Part shown: positions 49,939-58,761 of the stretch, piece after piece
Layout: every line of letters begins with the position of its first letter
How positions within the stretch are numbered: the first letter of the stretch is position 1
Assembly: GCA_046349915.1 (NCBI GenBank)
Contig: JAXMBL010000003.1
Coordinates: 1,116,001 to 1,180,000 of the forward strand
Direction: 5' to 3'
Source: CAIXSC01 sp046349915
Lineage (GTDB): Bacteria; Planctomycetota; Planctomycetia; Pirellulales; Pirellulaceae
Length of the DNA stretch: 64,000 bases
Position numbers and translations under genes: made by a program
Notes under the pieces: model-generated
Told to the model about the DNA's origin: nothing
The model's database searches: none
Seen by the model: only the letters and a program-made list of their open reading frames with translations

Positions 49939-52143
49939 ATGTCACAGTGCGTATCACAACAGCGGCGAAGAAAAATGTCCTCGGTTGATTCGAGGTCATT
50001 CATCGACTGCCATTGGTCGAGAAAAAGCTCGCCAAGTCAGCGCGTTCTCGGCTCGCTCCTGACGCTCGCCGTAACGCTGCTGGCTTGGATGTCAGTCTCC
50101 TCGCGAGTCGTTGGAGCCGAGGGCCGTGCGTGGCCAGCGTTGCCGGCAAGCGACGGAGCCGTCGAGATACCCGCTCAGGAATGGCCCTTGCGGCCGGGAC
50201 CACGGGCTGTTCGAGTGCTCGTGCATTATCCCCGTGGGACCCTCGAGTCGATTGGGCCGCGAACCGGCCTCATGTTGACGCTCCATAATTGGGGTGGGAC
50301 GGACTGCGTGGGGACCGCGAATCCTCGTGAATTGGCAAGCGAGTTAGATGTGGTCGCTTTATGCGTCAACTACCTCCAGAGCGGAAAGGCGGATTCCATC
50401 GACGGCCCCGAGCCCTACGACTTCGGATACCTCCAGGCGCTGGACGCCTTGCGGGCGCTGGCGTGGACTCGTACTCAACTTCAAGGCCAAGGCAAGACGT
50501 TTGCCGACGGAAGAGTCTATTGCACGGGCGGATCCGGGGGAGGAAATGTCACCTTAATGGCGGCTAAACTGGCGCCCCGAACCTTTGCTTGCGTCATCGA
50601 CTTATGCGGCATGAAGCGGTTGACCGACGATATTGCATTCAACCTTCCAGGCGGCAGCGGCCTCAACGCTCGCTACACTCGCGATCCCAAGCATCCCTAC
50701 TACTTGTCGGTCGACGAACAAGAACTGCGCTTCTTAGCCCATCGCGACCATCTGCGCGTGCAGAAGTCGCTGAATACCACGACGCGTATCGTGACGGTTC
50801 ATGGAGATGAGGACGCCACTTGTCCTTTTCCCGATGCGGTCGAGATGGTCGACGCGATGAGGGCTGCGGGAATCGACGTGGAACCCCATTACGTTTCCAA
50901 AGCTGATCTCGACGGTAAGGTGTTTACTTCCGCCGGCCATTCGCTGGGAGATCGGACTCGCATTGTCTTTCAAGTCGCAGGCAAGTACCTCAAACTGGGA
51001 GAGCCTGGTCTGCTGGATCGGAAGAGTCCCGGTGACTTCGAACTGCGAGAGCAGATTCGGTTCCCCACGACCAATGGCGAGTTTGTGATCGATTATCGCG
51101 AGGGGTTCCCAGTCGGTCGTTTTGAATCTGCCAGTTCTCTTCCCGAGTATCCTGCAAGAACTTCATTGCTTGAGCGACGGACGGCGGCAGGCGATGTCTT
51201 ACCCATCTCGAAGCCGCAGGAATGGGAGCAACGGCGGGCTCACATCGTGCGACATTTTCAGCGCGTGACAGGGACTTTGCCCAACTCCGCGTCGCGCGTG
51301 CCGTTGACGGTAAAGAACTTGGAAGAGCGCCGTGAGGGAGCACTCATCTTGCGTCGCATCACGTATCAGTCGGATGCGGACGATCGAGTGCCCGCGTGGC
51401 TCATTTTTCCCGCCTCGCTGCTCGAAATGAAATCGCCGTCCGCCCCCGCGGTGCTTTGCCTGCATCAAACGACCGGCGTGGGGAAGGACGAGCCCGCGGG
51501 ATTGGCAGGCGATCCGACGATGAAGTATGCCCGAGAACTGGCCGAACGAGGGTTGGTAACGCTCTCGCCCGACTATCCCTCGCTGGGCGAACATGCCTAC
51601 GATTTTGCGCCGGCACGAGGCTATGTGAGCGGCACGCTGAAAGCCGTGTGGGATAATATGCGAGCAGTGGACGTGTTAGAGTCGCTCTCGTTCGTGGATG
51701 GTCAGCGGATTGGCTGTATTGGACATTCCTTGGGAGGTCACAACGCGATTTTCTCCGCAGTTTTCGATCGCAGGCTCAAGGTGATCGTTTCCAGTTGCGG
51801 TTTCTCGACGTTGGCCAAGGATGACATTCCCAGTTGGACGGGGCCTCGTTACTTGCCGCGACTGGCGAGTGAATTTGGAAACGATGCACGGCGAATTCCC
51901 TGGGACTTTCCTGAACTGGTAGGCTGTTTGGCCCCTCGGCCATTTTTGGCGGTCGCCGCCACTCGGGACAACGACTTTGATGTCACGGGAGTACGCGATG
52001 CGCTCGCCGCGGCGCGACCGGTTTACTCCCTGTATGAGGCGGCCGATCGGCTGGAGGGCGAGTATCCGGAGGCGCCGCACAGTTTTCCTGATGCGTCGCG
52101 TCGCAAGGCCTACGAGTTTCTCCAGAAGTGGCTCGCGCGATGA
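49939..52143 (+). CDS. Exported protein with two intact alpha/beta-hydrolase domains
   Basis: This 734-residue protein has a signal-anchor-like hydrophobic stretch at about 33-60. Domain 1 (about 75-345) shows Ser199 in CTGGSGGG, Asp290 in HGDED and His334 in AGHSLGD. Domain 2 (about 430-734), an acetylxylan-esterase/DLH-type fold, shows Ser597 in IGHSLGG, Asp677 or 679 in ATRDNDFD, and His714 in APHSFPD. Both triads look complete, so two esterase activities on one chain are possible. The start at ATG 49939 with GGATGAG upstream is reasonable; ATG 49975 is an alternative. First gene of a three-gene operon. Confidence 0.85.
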   Translation: MSQCVSQQRRRKMSSVDSRSFIDCHWSRKSSPSQRVLGSLLTLAVTLLAWMSVSSRVVGAEGRAWPALPASDGAVEIPAQEWPLRPGPRAVRVLVHYPRGTLESIGPRTGLMLTLHNWGGTDCVGTANPRELASELDVVALCVNYLQSGKADSIDGPEPYDFGYLQALDALRALAWTRTQLQGQGKTFADGRVYCTGGSGGGNVTLMAAKLAPRTFACVIDLCGMKRLTDDIAFNLPGGSGLNARYTRDPKHPYYLSVDEQELRFLAHRDHLRVQKSLNTTTRIVTVHGDEDATCPFPDAVEMVDAMRAAGIDVEPHYVSKADLDGKVFTSAGHSLGDRTRIVFQVAGKYLKLGEPGLLDRKSPGDFELREQIRFPTTNGEFVIDYREGFPVGRFESASSLPEYPARTSLLERRTAAGDVLPISKPQEWEQRRAHIVRHFQRVTGTLPNSASRVPLTVKNLEERREGALILRRITYQSDADDRVPAWLIFPASLLEMKSPSAPAVLCLHQTTGVGKDEPAGLAGDPTMKYARELAERGLVTLSPDYPSLGEHAYDFAPARGYVSGTLKAVWDNMRAVDVLESLSFVDGQRIGCIGHSLGGHNAIFSAVFDRRLKVIVSSCGFSTLAKDDIPSWTGPRYLPRLASEFGNDARRIPWDFPELVGCLAPRPFLAVAATRDNDFDVTGVRDALAAARPVYSLYEAADRLEGEYPEAPHSFPDASRRKAYEFLQKWLAR

Positions 52144-52170
52144 ATTGCCGACCTTTCACCAAACGAATTC

Positions 52171-53304
52171 ATGAGTATGTTCAGATTGTCGCTACTGCTT
52201 GTCGTCGCGCCGTGGTTAGTCGCATCGTGGGGATTGACTCGGTACGTAGGGAAGGTTTACGGGGATGAGGATCGCATGACGGTTTCGGATTTGAAGTCGG
52301 ACGAACGAGTGATCTTCTTTCCCGTCGCCGCTCACCGTATTCCCAACGAAGATGTCTGGGAGGCGACGGTGCGCGCGTGGGTTTTCGAACCGAGCGACGA
52401 CTCGTTACGCCGCCGTAGCCTGATCGAACTATTGAAGATCGCCTGGGTTTCCGCCGAAGGCGATCAAGAGAAGAAGATCTTGGAGGAGCGAATTCGCCCG
52501 TTTCTGGTCGATAACGAGCGAGGCAAGAAGGTGATCGTGCGCGTGGGCGATAAGCACTGGCCGCTTGATCCCACCGAATCCAATGGCTTGTCGACAGGCG
52601 TCATTCGCTTGCCGGACTCGCTCGTTGCCCGCGAGGCTCGCGACGGAGTGGTCTCGTTTCAGGCGGTGCTAGCGAGTGACGATCAACGCGAATTCCGCGG
52701 CTCGCTTCACCTAATTGACGCGGAAGGGATTTCGGTGATCTCGGACATCGACGACACGATCCGCGATTCCCAGGTGCTCGACAAGCGTGAACTGCTTCGC
52801 AACTCGTTCCTTCGGCCGTTCAAGCCCGTGGAAGGCATGTCCCCGCTTTATCGGAAGTGGTCGGAGCAGCATGGAGCGCGGTTTCACTTTGTTTCCGCGA
52901 GTCCCTGGCAGTTCTATGAACCGTTGGAAGAGATGCGGCAAAGTGCGAGTTTCCCGCGAGCGACGTTTCACCTGCGCCCATTCCGTTACAAGGACTCAAC
53001 GTCCGTTTTCACTCTGCTCGACTCGCAACAGCACAAGATCGACGCGATTGAAACGCTGTTGAGGGCTTTTCCCAAACGGCGGTTTATTCTCGTGGGAGAT
53101 ACAGGCGAAAAGGATCCCGAGGTGTATGGCGAACTCTATCGCCGTCACTCGTCGCGAATCGTCAAAATCTATCTGCGCAACGTCTCCAAGGACGAGCGGG
53201 AATCTGCCCGCTATTCCCAAGCACTGGCCGAGGCGCCAAGCGAGGCCTGGGAGCTCTTTACCGATCCCAGTCAAGTGACTTGGCCCATTGCCTCGCCCAA
53301 GTAA
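52171..53304 (+). CDS. APP1/DUF2183 family phosphatase-like protein, exported
   Basis: This 377-residue protein has an N-terminal signal helix (FRLSLLLVVAPWLVASWGLT). The C-terminal half is the DUF2183 (App1p catalytic) HAD-like domain: ISDIDDTIRDS with Asp192-x-Asp194-x-Thr196 as the nucleophile/acid pair, FVSASPWQFYEPL (motif II) and LVGDTGEKDPEVY (motif III). Yeast App1 is a phosphatidate phosphatase; bacterial relatives are uncharacterised. It lies 27 bp after the tandem hydrolase and 24 bp before the next gene, so all three are likely one transcript. Confidence 0.9.
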   Translation: MSMFRLSLLLVVAPWLVASWGLTRYVGKVYGDEDRMTVSDLKSDERVIFFPVAAHRIPNEDVWEATVRAWVFEPSDDSLRRRSLIELLKIAWVSAEGDQEKKILEERIRPFLVDNERGKKVIVRVGDKHWPLDPTESNGLSTGVIRLPDSLVAREARDGVVSFQAVLASDDQREFRGSLHLIDAEGISVISDIDDTIRDSQVLDKRELLRNSFLRPFKPVEGMSPLYRKWSEQHGARFHFVSASPWQFYEPLEEMRQSASFPRATFHLRPFRYKDSTSVFTLLDSQQHKIDAIETLLRAFPKRRFILVGDTGEKDPEVYGELYRRHSSRIVKIYLRNVSKDERESARYSQALAEAPSEAWELFTDPSQVTWPIASPK

Positions 53305-53328
53305 GGCCGCTTTCCCGGAGTTCCCGCC

Positions 53329-55470
53329 ATGGTATCGACGCTTGGTCGTTTCAGTTCGGTCTTCGTGGTCGTCGCGGCGATCGGTTGCCTCATTCATGGG
53401 GCGAGTGTGGAGGCCGATGGGCAGGAGGCCGAGAGCGAACAGATGCGGGAGCACTCCCAACCAAAACTGTTGCTCGTCGCGGAACTCAAGTCATCGTTCC
53501 AGATCCCGATGCTGGCTCGTCGCAGTGGCCAGACATTCGAACAGGCCGCCGACGCGGCTCGGAAGAAAGACTGGTCTCGCGCCGAAGAGTTGGCGAAGCA
53601 AGCGGTGGAGATCGCGCCGTTTCTTCCCTCCAATCACTACAATCTTGGCTGCCTCTTTGCGTTGGAAGGAAAGAGCGACGAGGCATTCTCCAGCCTTGAG
53701 AAATCCGTGGACTTGGGCTTCTCTGACGCAAGCAAGTTGGAAAATGACGCCGACTTAGTTTCGGTGCGCGGGCAAGAGCGATTTCGCTCGCTCGTGTCGA
53801 AGATGCGCGACATGCCAAGGCGTCACCTTGCGCCGACGAATACGACGCCGCGAGTGATCGAGCAAGGAGTGGCCTGGGTTGGCCCCGGCAATACTTCATG
53901 GGACCCCTCGCTCAACGTGCTGCGCACCGAGTTTGCCTTTCCCGCCAGCATCGATGCGCCGCCTGTCAAGGATTATGGCGCTGTCGGCGAGAAATTACGA
54001 AAGTGGTATCAAGAAGGAACCGCCGCTGGGCATCTCGGCGACCTCTACGACAATTGTGACCGCGATCACTCGAACATGAACTACGACGCGTTTCCACAGT
54101 TGACTCGAGTGGAGTACGAAACTGAGATTCGCGACCAAGTGCCCTACGGTCTTCAGTTGGGACTCTTCCACGGAGGCGTCGTTCTAGGAAACTCATCGAC
54201 GGCCCATGTCGGCAGTCCGTTTTGGCGAAGCAACTCGCGCACCGCCTACACAAGCGCTCATGCCGTCGAGCTATTGTACGCCCAGTACCGTTCGAACGAA
54301 TTGTACGTCTATCCCGAACATCGCGATCACGATGTGGGGCGTGATGGACAAGGAGACGGTTTCGGCGACGTGTTTCCCGCAAATACGCCCTATCTGATCA
54401 CCTCCCAGGGATCGTCGGGATCTGATCGAGCTTTTCTGGAGGCCGTCGCCTGTACGTTGGCGGCTTTTCGCCCCGAGGTGAAACGCCGGTTGGTCGAGCA
54501 GGGACTGTTGATGCCAACGGTGCAGTGGGTGTTCCGAATGGCGAACAAGAGAGTGGTGAGTCGCGAGGATTATTTGAGTGGAGTCGCTCATCCGACGGTA
54601 TTTGACGGAACGCAGCTCAATGTGGAGAAAATGACTGATCTGGCCCACGCGTTGACGCCGGAGGTTTTGCCGCCGTGGGTAGAGATTCGGGTGGTAGAGG
54701 AAGACAAGTTCCAGCCTGGCCGTGATTACTTTGATATTGGCGATCGAGAGAAACTGTTCGACTCGCCATGCTCGATTGCGCGAGTCTATCGCAGCATGAC
54801 AAGCAAACGCAGGATGGTTGTGAGCGCGGAACAAAGTCGCGATCCTCAAGGGAAGCCACTCAAGTTTCACTGGGTGGTATTGCGCGGCGATGAAGCATCG
54901 ATTGCCATCAAGCCGCTCAACGATGTAGGTTCGCGAGCGGAAATCGTCATTCCCTTTTCGCCGCGTCGACCGATCCGCGAGGGAGAGAAACTTGAGTCGA
55001 ACAGGACGGAGATTGGCGTGTTCGCCGATAACGGCGAGCATTATTCGCCGCCCGCATTTATCACCTGGCTGACGCTCGATAACGAAGAACGTACGTATGA
55101 CGACCAGGGGCGAATCGCGCAAGTGGTTTATCGCGGCGCAAGCGACAAAGGCCATTATGCCGACCCCGTGATCGATTTACCCAAGAGTTGGGTCGACGAG
55201 TACCACTATGATGCGACGGGCGCCTGTACTGGTTGGACGCGAACTCGTGGGGATGCGAAAGAAGAGTTCAACGCAGGGGGATCGCTGATTGTCGAGCGAG
55301 ATGCATTGGGGCGTCCGAGCGTCACTCGCGACGTGCACTACGTCGCTCGTGCGCGACCCAACCGCCAGCCTCCGATCCTCGAACAAGAACTTCTCTCGAC
55401 GATGTCACGGTATCGCTACCGCGACGATCAAGATCGGGTGGGCGAGCGGGTTGTTGATTCCGTGCCTTAA
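53329..55470 (+). CDS. Exported 713-residue protein with TPR-like N-terminus and RHS/YD-like C-terminus
   Basis: I do not recognise this gene. It has a signal peptide (FSSVFVVVAAIGCLIHGASV), a TPR-like helical pair near residues 65-130 (ARKKDWSRAEELAKQAVEIA, NHYNLGCLFALEGKSDEAFS), a central block with conserved-looking FHGGVVLGNSSTAHVG, YVYPEHRDHDVGRDGQGDG and LITSQGSSGSDRAF (a possible peptidase- or hydrolase-like core), an Ig-like beta block (FHWVVLRGDEASIAIKPLND) and a tail with YD-repeat flavour (YDDQGRIAQVVYRG, YHYDATGACTGWTRT, RYRDDQDRVGERV). Third gene of the operon. It converges with the sulfatase gene, 12 bp apart. Confidence 0.75.
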   Translation: MVSTLGRFSSVFVVVAAIGCLIHGASVEADGQEAESEQMREHSQPKLLLVAELKSSFQIPMLARRSGQTFEQAADAARKKDWSRAEELAKQAVEIAPFLPSNHYNLGCLFALEGKSDEAFSSLEKSVDLGFSDASKLENDADLVSVRGQERFRSLVSKMRDMPRRHLAPTNTTPRVIEQGVAWVGPGNTSWDPSLNVLRTEFAFPASIDAPPVKDYGAVGEKLRKWYQEGTAAGHLGDLYDNCDRDHSNMNYDAFPQLTRVEYETEIRDQVPYGLQLGLFHGGVVLGNSSTAHVGSPFWRSNSRTAYTSAHAVELLYAQYRSNELYVYPEHRDHDVGRDGQGDGFGDVFPANTPYLITSQGSSGSDRAFLEAVACTLAAFRPEVKRRLVEQGLLMPTVQWVFRMANKRVVSREDYLSGVAHPTVFDGTQLNVEKMTDLAHALTPEVLPPWVEIRVVEEDKFQPGRDYFDIGDREKLFDSPCSIARVYRSMTSKRRMVVSAEQSRDPQGKPLKFHWVVLRGDEASIAIKPLNDVGSRAEIVIPFSPRRPIREGEKLESNRTEIGVFADNGEHYSPPAFITWLTLDNEERTYDDQGRIAQVVYRGASDKGHYADPVIDLPKSWVDEYHYDATGACTGWTRTRGDAKEEFNAGGSLIVERDALGRPSVTRDVHYVARARPNRQPPILEQELLSTMSRYRYRDDQDRVGERVVDSVP

Positions 55471-55482
55471 GGTTCACTCGCC

Positions 55483-57006
55483 TTACGGCCTGCCGAATTG
55501 CTGGTAGTACTTCACCTTGTACGGGTTTTCGGCGGGGCCCTCGGCTTTCTCGTTGACCAGTTGGCTTTGGACGGAAGCCCACCATTGGTCGTATTCCGAA
55601 GCCAGTTTTTCCACGACGTCCATGTGCTGACCGGCGACGTTCGTTTGTTCGCCAATGTCGGCCTGGATATCGAAAAGTTGCCACTTCGGTTGGCCGCCGC
55701 GTGGAGTGCGGCCCTTGGCATCGCTGACAAGATGCCACCGAGTGGTGCGAAAACTGCATTGGGAGAACTTGAATTCCTCGGGATTGGTATGTTTGGGCCA
55801 ACGACCGAGATGCGTGATCAAGGAGCGATCGGCCCATTCGGCTTGAGGGTTTCGCAACAACGGCGCGAGACTGCGTCCTTCCACCTGCTTTTGAGTGGCA
55901 TCGTCCAGTTTTGCGCCAGCTAATTCGGCAATCGTGGGGAAGAAATCGATATGAGCCGTGAGGCGATCGCAATTCGCCGGCTGAAACGTCCCCGGCCAAC
56001 GCCAGAAGGAACTGGCACGAGTTGCTCCGAGCCAAGCCGTTCCCTTGCCGCCTCGCATGCCCGCGTTGTGGATCTGCACGCCGGCCGTGCCGCCGTTATC
56101 GTTCATGAAGATCACCAGCGTATCGCGTTCAAGTCCCGAGGTCTTGAGATAGTCGAGCAGTCGGCCGACGTTGTCGTCGATGTTGGCGATCATCCCGAAA
56201 AACTTGGCGGCATTCTTCGGCGCCTTACCCGAGTATCGCTGCTCGTACTCTTCCGGGACGTCCAAGGGCGCATGGGGAGCGTTGGTGGCGATGTAGCAAA
56301 AAAACGGCTTGCCGCCGTCCTTGACGGACTCGATCCATTGTTGAGCTTGCGTGAAGAAGACGTCGGTGCAGTAGCCTTTCGTCTTCACGAACTTGTCGTT
56401 GTGCCAGATCGCCGGATTGAAATACGAGTTCTCCGGCGCATCGCCGCAACTACCGGGGTAAGTCTGGCCAATTCCGCCCGCGCCATGGATGAATACTTCA
56501 TCAAATCCGCGACGCTGCGGTTGATACTCCTCTTCGTCGCCCAAGTGCCACTTGCCGAAAATGCCATTGGTGTAGCCGGCTGATTTCAGGACTTGGGCGA
56601 GTGTCGTCGCTTGCAGAGTCAGGCGTTCGCGTTCGAGGATGGTATGCGTGATCCCATTGCGAAACTCATGCCGTCCCGTGAAGAGCGCGGAGCGAGTGGG
56701 AGAGCAGGTGGGACTAACATGAAAGTCCGTGAAGCGAACCGACTCGGCATGGAGTCGATCGAGATTTGGCGTCTTGAGGATCGGGTTGCCATGGCACGAC
56801 AAGTCGCCATAGCCCTGGTCGTCCGTCAACAGGAAGACGATATTCGGCGACCGTCGTTCCTTGGATGGAGCATCATCGCCGCTCGCGAGTCGCGGAACCG
56901 AGGCCATGCCAGCGAGCAAGACCGCTGCCACGATCCAATGTCGGGAGAAATGGAGAGAGGAGGACGGACGCCAACAAGCTGCACGCTTTAATCTTGACAT
57001 CGCCAA
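55483..57006 (-). CDS. Exported sulfatase (formylglycine-dependent, type I)
   Basis: This 507-residue protein has a signal segment (WIVAAVLLAGMASVPRLASG). The N-terminal NIVFLLTDDQGYGDL provides two metal-binding Asp residues, and the sulfatase signature CSPTRSALFTG places the formylglycine Cys at residue 101. GKWHLGD and IFMNDNGG give the further active-site Lys/His and Asp/Asn. It acts outside the cytoplasm on sulfate esters, probably of marine or other sulfated polysaccharide. An anaerobic or aerobic sulfatase-maturating enzyme is not in the window. The ATG at 57006 is the first reasonable start. Confidence 0.95.
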   Translation of the reverse strand: MAMSRLKRAACWRPSSSLHFSRHWIVAAVLLAGMASVPRLASGDDAPSKERRSPNIVFLLTDDQGYGDLSCHGNPILKTPNLDRLHAESVRFTDFHVSPTCSPTRSALFTGRHEFRNGITHTILERERLTLQATTLAQVLKSAGYTNGIFGKWHLGDEEEYQPQRRGFDEVFIHGAGGIGQTYPGSCGDAPENSYFNPAIWHNDKFVKTKGYCTDVFFTQAQQWIESVKDGGKPFFCYIATNAPHAPLDVPEEYEQRYSGKAPKNAAKFFGMIANIDDNVGRLLDYLKTSGLERDTLVIFMNDNGGTAGVQIHNAGMRGGKGTAWLGATRASSFWRWPGTFQPANCDRLTAHIDFFPTIAELAGAKLDDATQKQVEGRSLAPLLRNPQAEWADRSLITHLGRWPKHTNPEEFKFSQCSFRTTRWHLVSDAKGRTPRGGQPKWQLFDIQADIGEQTNVAGQHMDVVEKLASEYDQWWASVQSQLVNEKAEGPAENPYKVKYYQQFGRP

Positions 57007-57132
57007 TCGCCTGAAAGGGGATCTTCGGGAAGATATGGACGCGAACGAACCAACCGCTCGACAGTATTGCGACCAAGCGACTCGACGTCAAACGACGCGA
57101 CTTGCTCGACCAAAGTGCATTACGGCGATCGG

Positions 57133-57606
57133 CTAACTGACTGTGCTGATCCCCGCGATCTTGGCTTGAGTCGCTCGCAAATAGTCGGCGGGCGCAAGCA
57201 GGATCTGCAAGCCGCGTTGACCCGCCGAAATCGAGACGACGTCAAACAACTCGATCGTCTCGTCGGCAAAAGCTGGATACGTCTTCTTGGCGCCGAATAC
57301 GGTCACGCCCCCGCGAATATAGCCTGTCAGCGGCTGAACCTCTTTCAGCGGCACGGTCTCAATCTTGCGATCGCCCGTGACCTTGGCCAACGCCTTGAGG
57401 TCCAGTTGACAGTTGCCGGGAATGACCGCGAAACAGACTCCCGCGCGATCCCCTCGAGCAACGAGCGTCTTGAAGACTTGCTCAAGTGGTAAACCGACTT
57501 TTTTCGCGACGGTCTCCGCGGACAGATCCTCGGGATCAACTTCGTACTCGCGTAGTTCGTAGGCGATTCCCAGCGTATCAAGCAGGCGACAAGCATTCGT
57601 CTTCAT
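57133..57606 (-). CDS. ybaK: Cys-tRNA(Pro)/Cys-tRNA(Cys) deacylase, YbaK/EbsC family
   Basis: This 157-residue editing enzyme removes cysteine misattached to tRNA-Pro. The sequence LDTLGIAYELREYEVDP, FKTLVARGD, YIRGGVTVFGAKKTYPAFAD and the catalytic-type Lys of QVFKTLV fit YbaK. The length is the family's usual one. Start ATG 57606 is six bases after the TIM-barrel gene stop, so the two are likely co-transcribed though unrelated in function. Confidence 0.93.
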   Translation of the reverse strand: MKTNACRLLDTLGIAYELREYEVDPEDLSAETVAKKVGLPLEQVFKTLVARGDRAGVCFAVIPGNCQLDLKALAKVTGDRKIETVPLKEVQPLTGYIRGGVTVFGAKKTYPAFADETIELFDVVSISAGQRGLQILLAPADYLRATQAKIAGISTVS

Positions 57607-57612
57607 TGGAGG

Positions 57613-58692
57613 TCAGTTCGGCGACGCCGTCCAAGTTTTTCGACCCAGCATGCGATCGAGCGAGTCGCTCGTCTGGAAGATGAACGCCTCGGGCCAATGC
57701 GCCCACGGATGGAAATACTCAAAGGTCAAATAGCCCTCGTAGCCGACCGCGTCGAACGCCGCGATCACCGCGGGCCAGTCCGTGGTGCCGTCAAGCAAGG
57801 GGCGGAAGGCCTCCAGGGAATGATCGGTCCCTTTCTTCGTGTACTCCTTGAGATGCACGTTCTTGATCCGTTTTCCCAGAATGTTGATCCAATGCTCGGG
57901 AAACTGATACTCCATGATGTTGCCAGTGTCGAAGTGGACCTTGACTCGCTCCGACTGAAACGAATCGACGAACGCGGCCATCTCCATCGGCGTCATGAGA
58001 AAGCCATTGAAGAAAATGTTCTCGAGATTGAGCGAGACTTTGTGTTGTTCGGCCAGCGGAATCAGTTCGGCGACAGCCTCGCGCGCGCGGCGTTCGCAAA
58101 CATCGTTCGGCACTGGCTCGTGATCGTCACGCCAGGGAATGCAGACGGCGCCGGGAACCATTAGTAAATTCTCGACGCCCAAGAGTCCCGCGGCCTCGAC
58201 CATTTTGGCGCCCAATTCGCGACCGCGAGCTCGTTTGGCCTCATGGTTACTGGTGAGCGGATAGGGCCAGAAGAGAAACGAGCACAGACCGCTGATGGCG
58301 ATGCCGATCTCATCCGCCATCCGCCGGATCGCCGCCAACTCTTTCGGTCCCGCTTTGACCGAGAGATCGCTCTCCAGGTCGTAGTTCAACTCTACCCCGT
58401 CAAAACCTGCGTCTTTCGCCAGTTGCAAGCATTGCCGCAGCGACCACTTCTGCGGATAGGGAAACGCCCACAAATTGATCGACTTCTTGAGCCGGTGCTT
58501 CTTCGCGGCAGTGTTCGCGGCCGGCTTCGGTTCAGTCGACTGCTGGGCCGCCGCGGAGCGACCCAGGGTCTGCGCCGTACCCACGGCCGCCAAGGCTGCG
58601 GCCGCGCCTCGCAGCAGATTGCGGCGATTCAACGCATCCTGATAAGCGCCTGCATCGGGAAAGCAGCGGTCTGGTTCTTGAGAGTGTGACAT
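57613..58692 (-). CDS. Tat-exported sugar phosphate isomerase/epimerase-like TIM barrel
   Basis: This 359-residue protein has a Tat signal (RRNLLRGAAAALAAVGTAQT). The AP endonuclease 2/hydroxypyruvate isomerase-like TIM barrel carries GFDGVELNYDLESD, SLNLENIFFNG, VKVHFDTGNIMEY, HLKEYTKKGTDHS and LTFEYFHPW, with conserved Glu/Asp/His positions for a divalent metal. The substrate is unknown; in planctomycetes such exported copies usually sit beside Gfo/Idh/MocA enzymes, as here. The ATG at 58692 sits 69 bp after the FG-GAP gene end. Confidence 0.9.
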   Translation of the reverse strand: MSHSQEPDRCFPDAGAYQDALNRRNLLRGAAAALAAVGTAQTLGRSAAAQQSTEPKPAANTAAKKHRLKKSINLWAFPYPQKWSLRQCLQLAKDAGFDGVELNYDLESDLSVKAGPKELAAIRRMADEIGIAISGLCSFLFWPYPLTSNHEAKRARGRELGAKMVEAAGLLGVENLLMVPGAVCIPWRDDHEPVPNDVCERRAREAVAELIPLAEQHKVSLNLENIFFNGFLMTPMEMAAFVDSFQSERVKVHFDTGNIMEYQFPEHWINILGKRIKNVHLKEYTKKGTDHSLEAFRPLLDGTTDWPAVIAAFDAVGYEGYLTFEYFHPWAHWPEAFIFQTSDSLDRMLGRKTWTASPN

Positions 58693-58761
58693 ATTGGGAA
58701 AGACCTCAGTTAGGGATCGATCTTGTCATGAAACTTGTTGAGTGACTTCGGCGACACTCGG

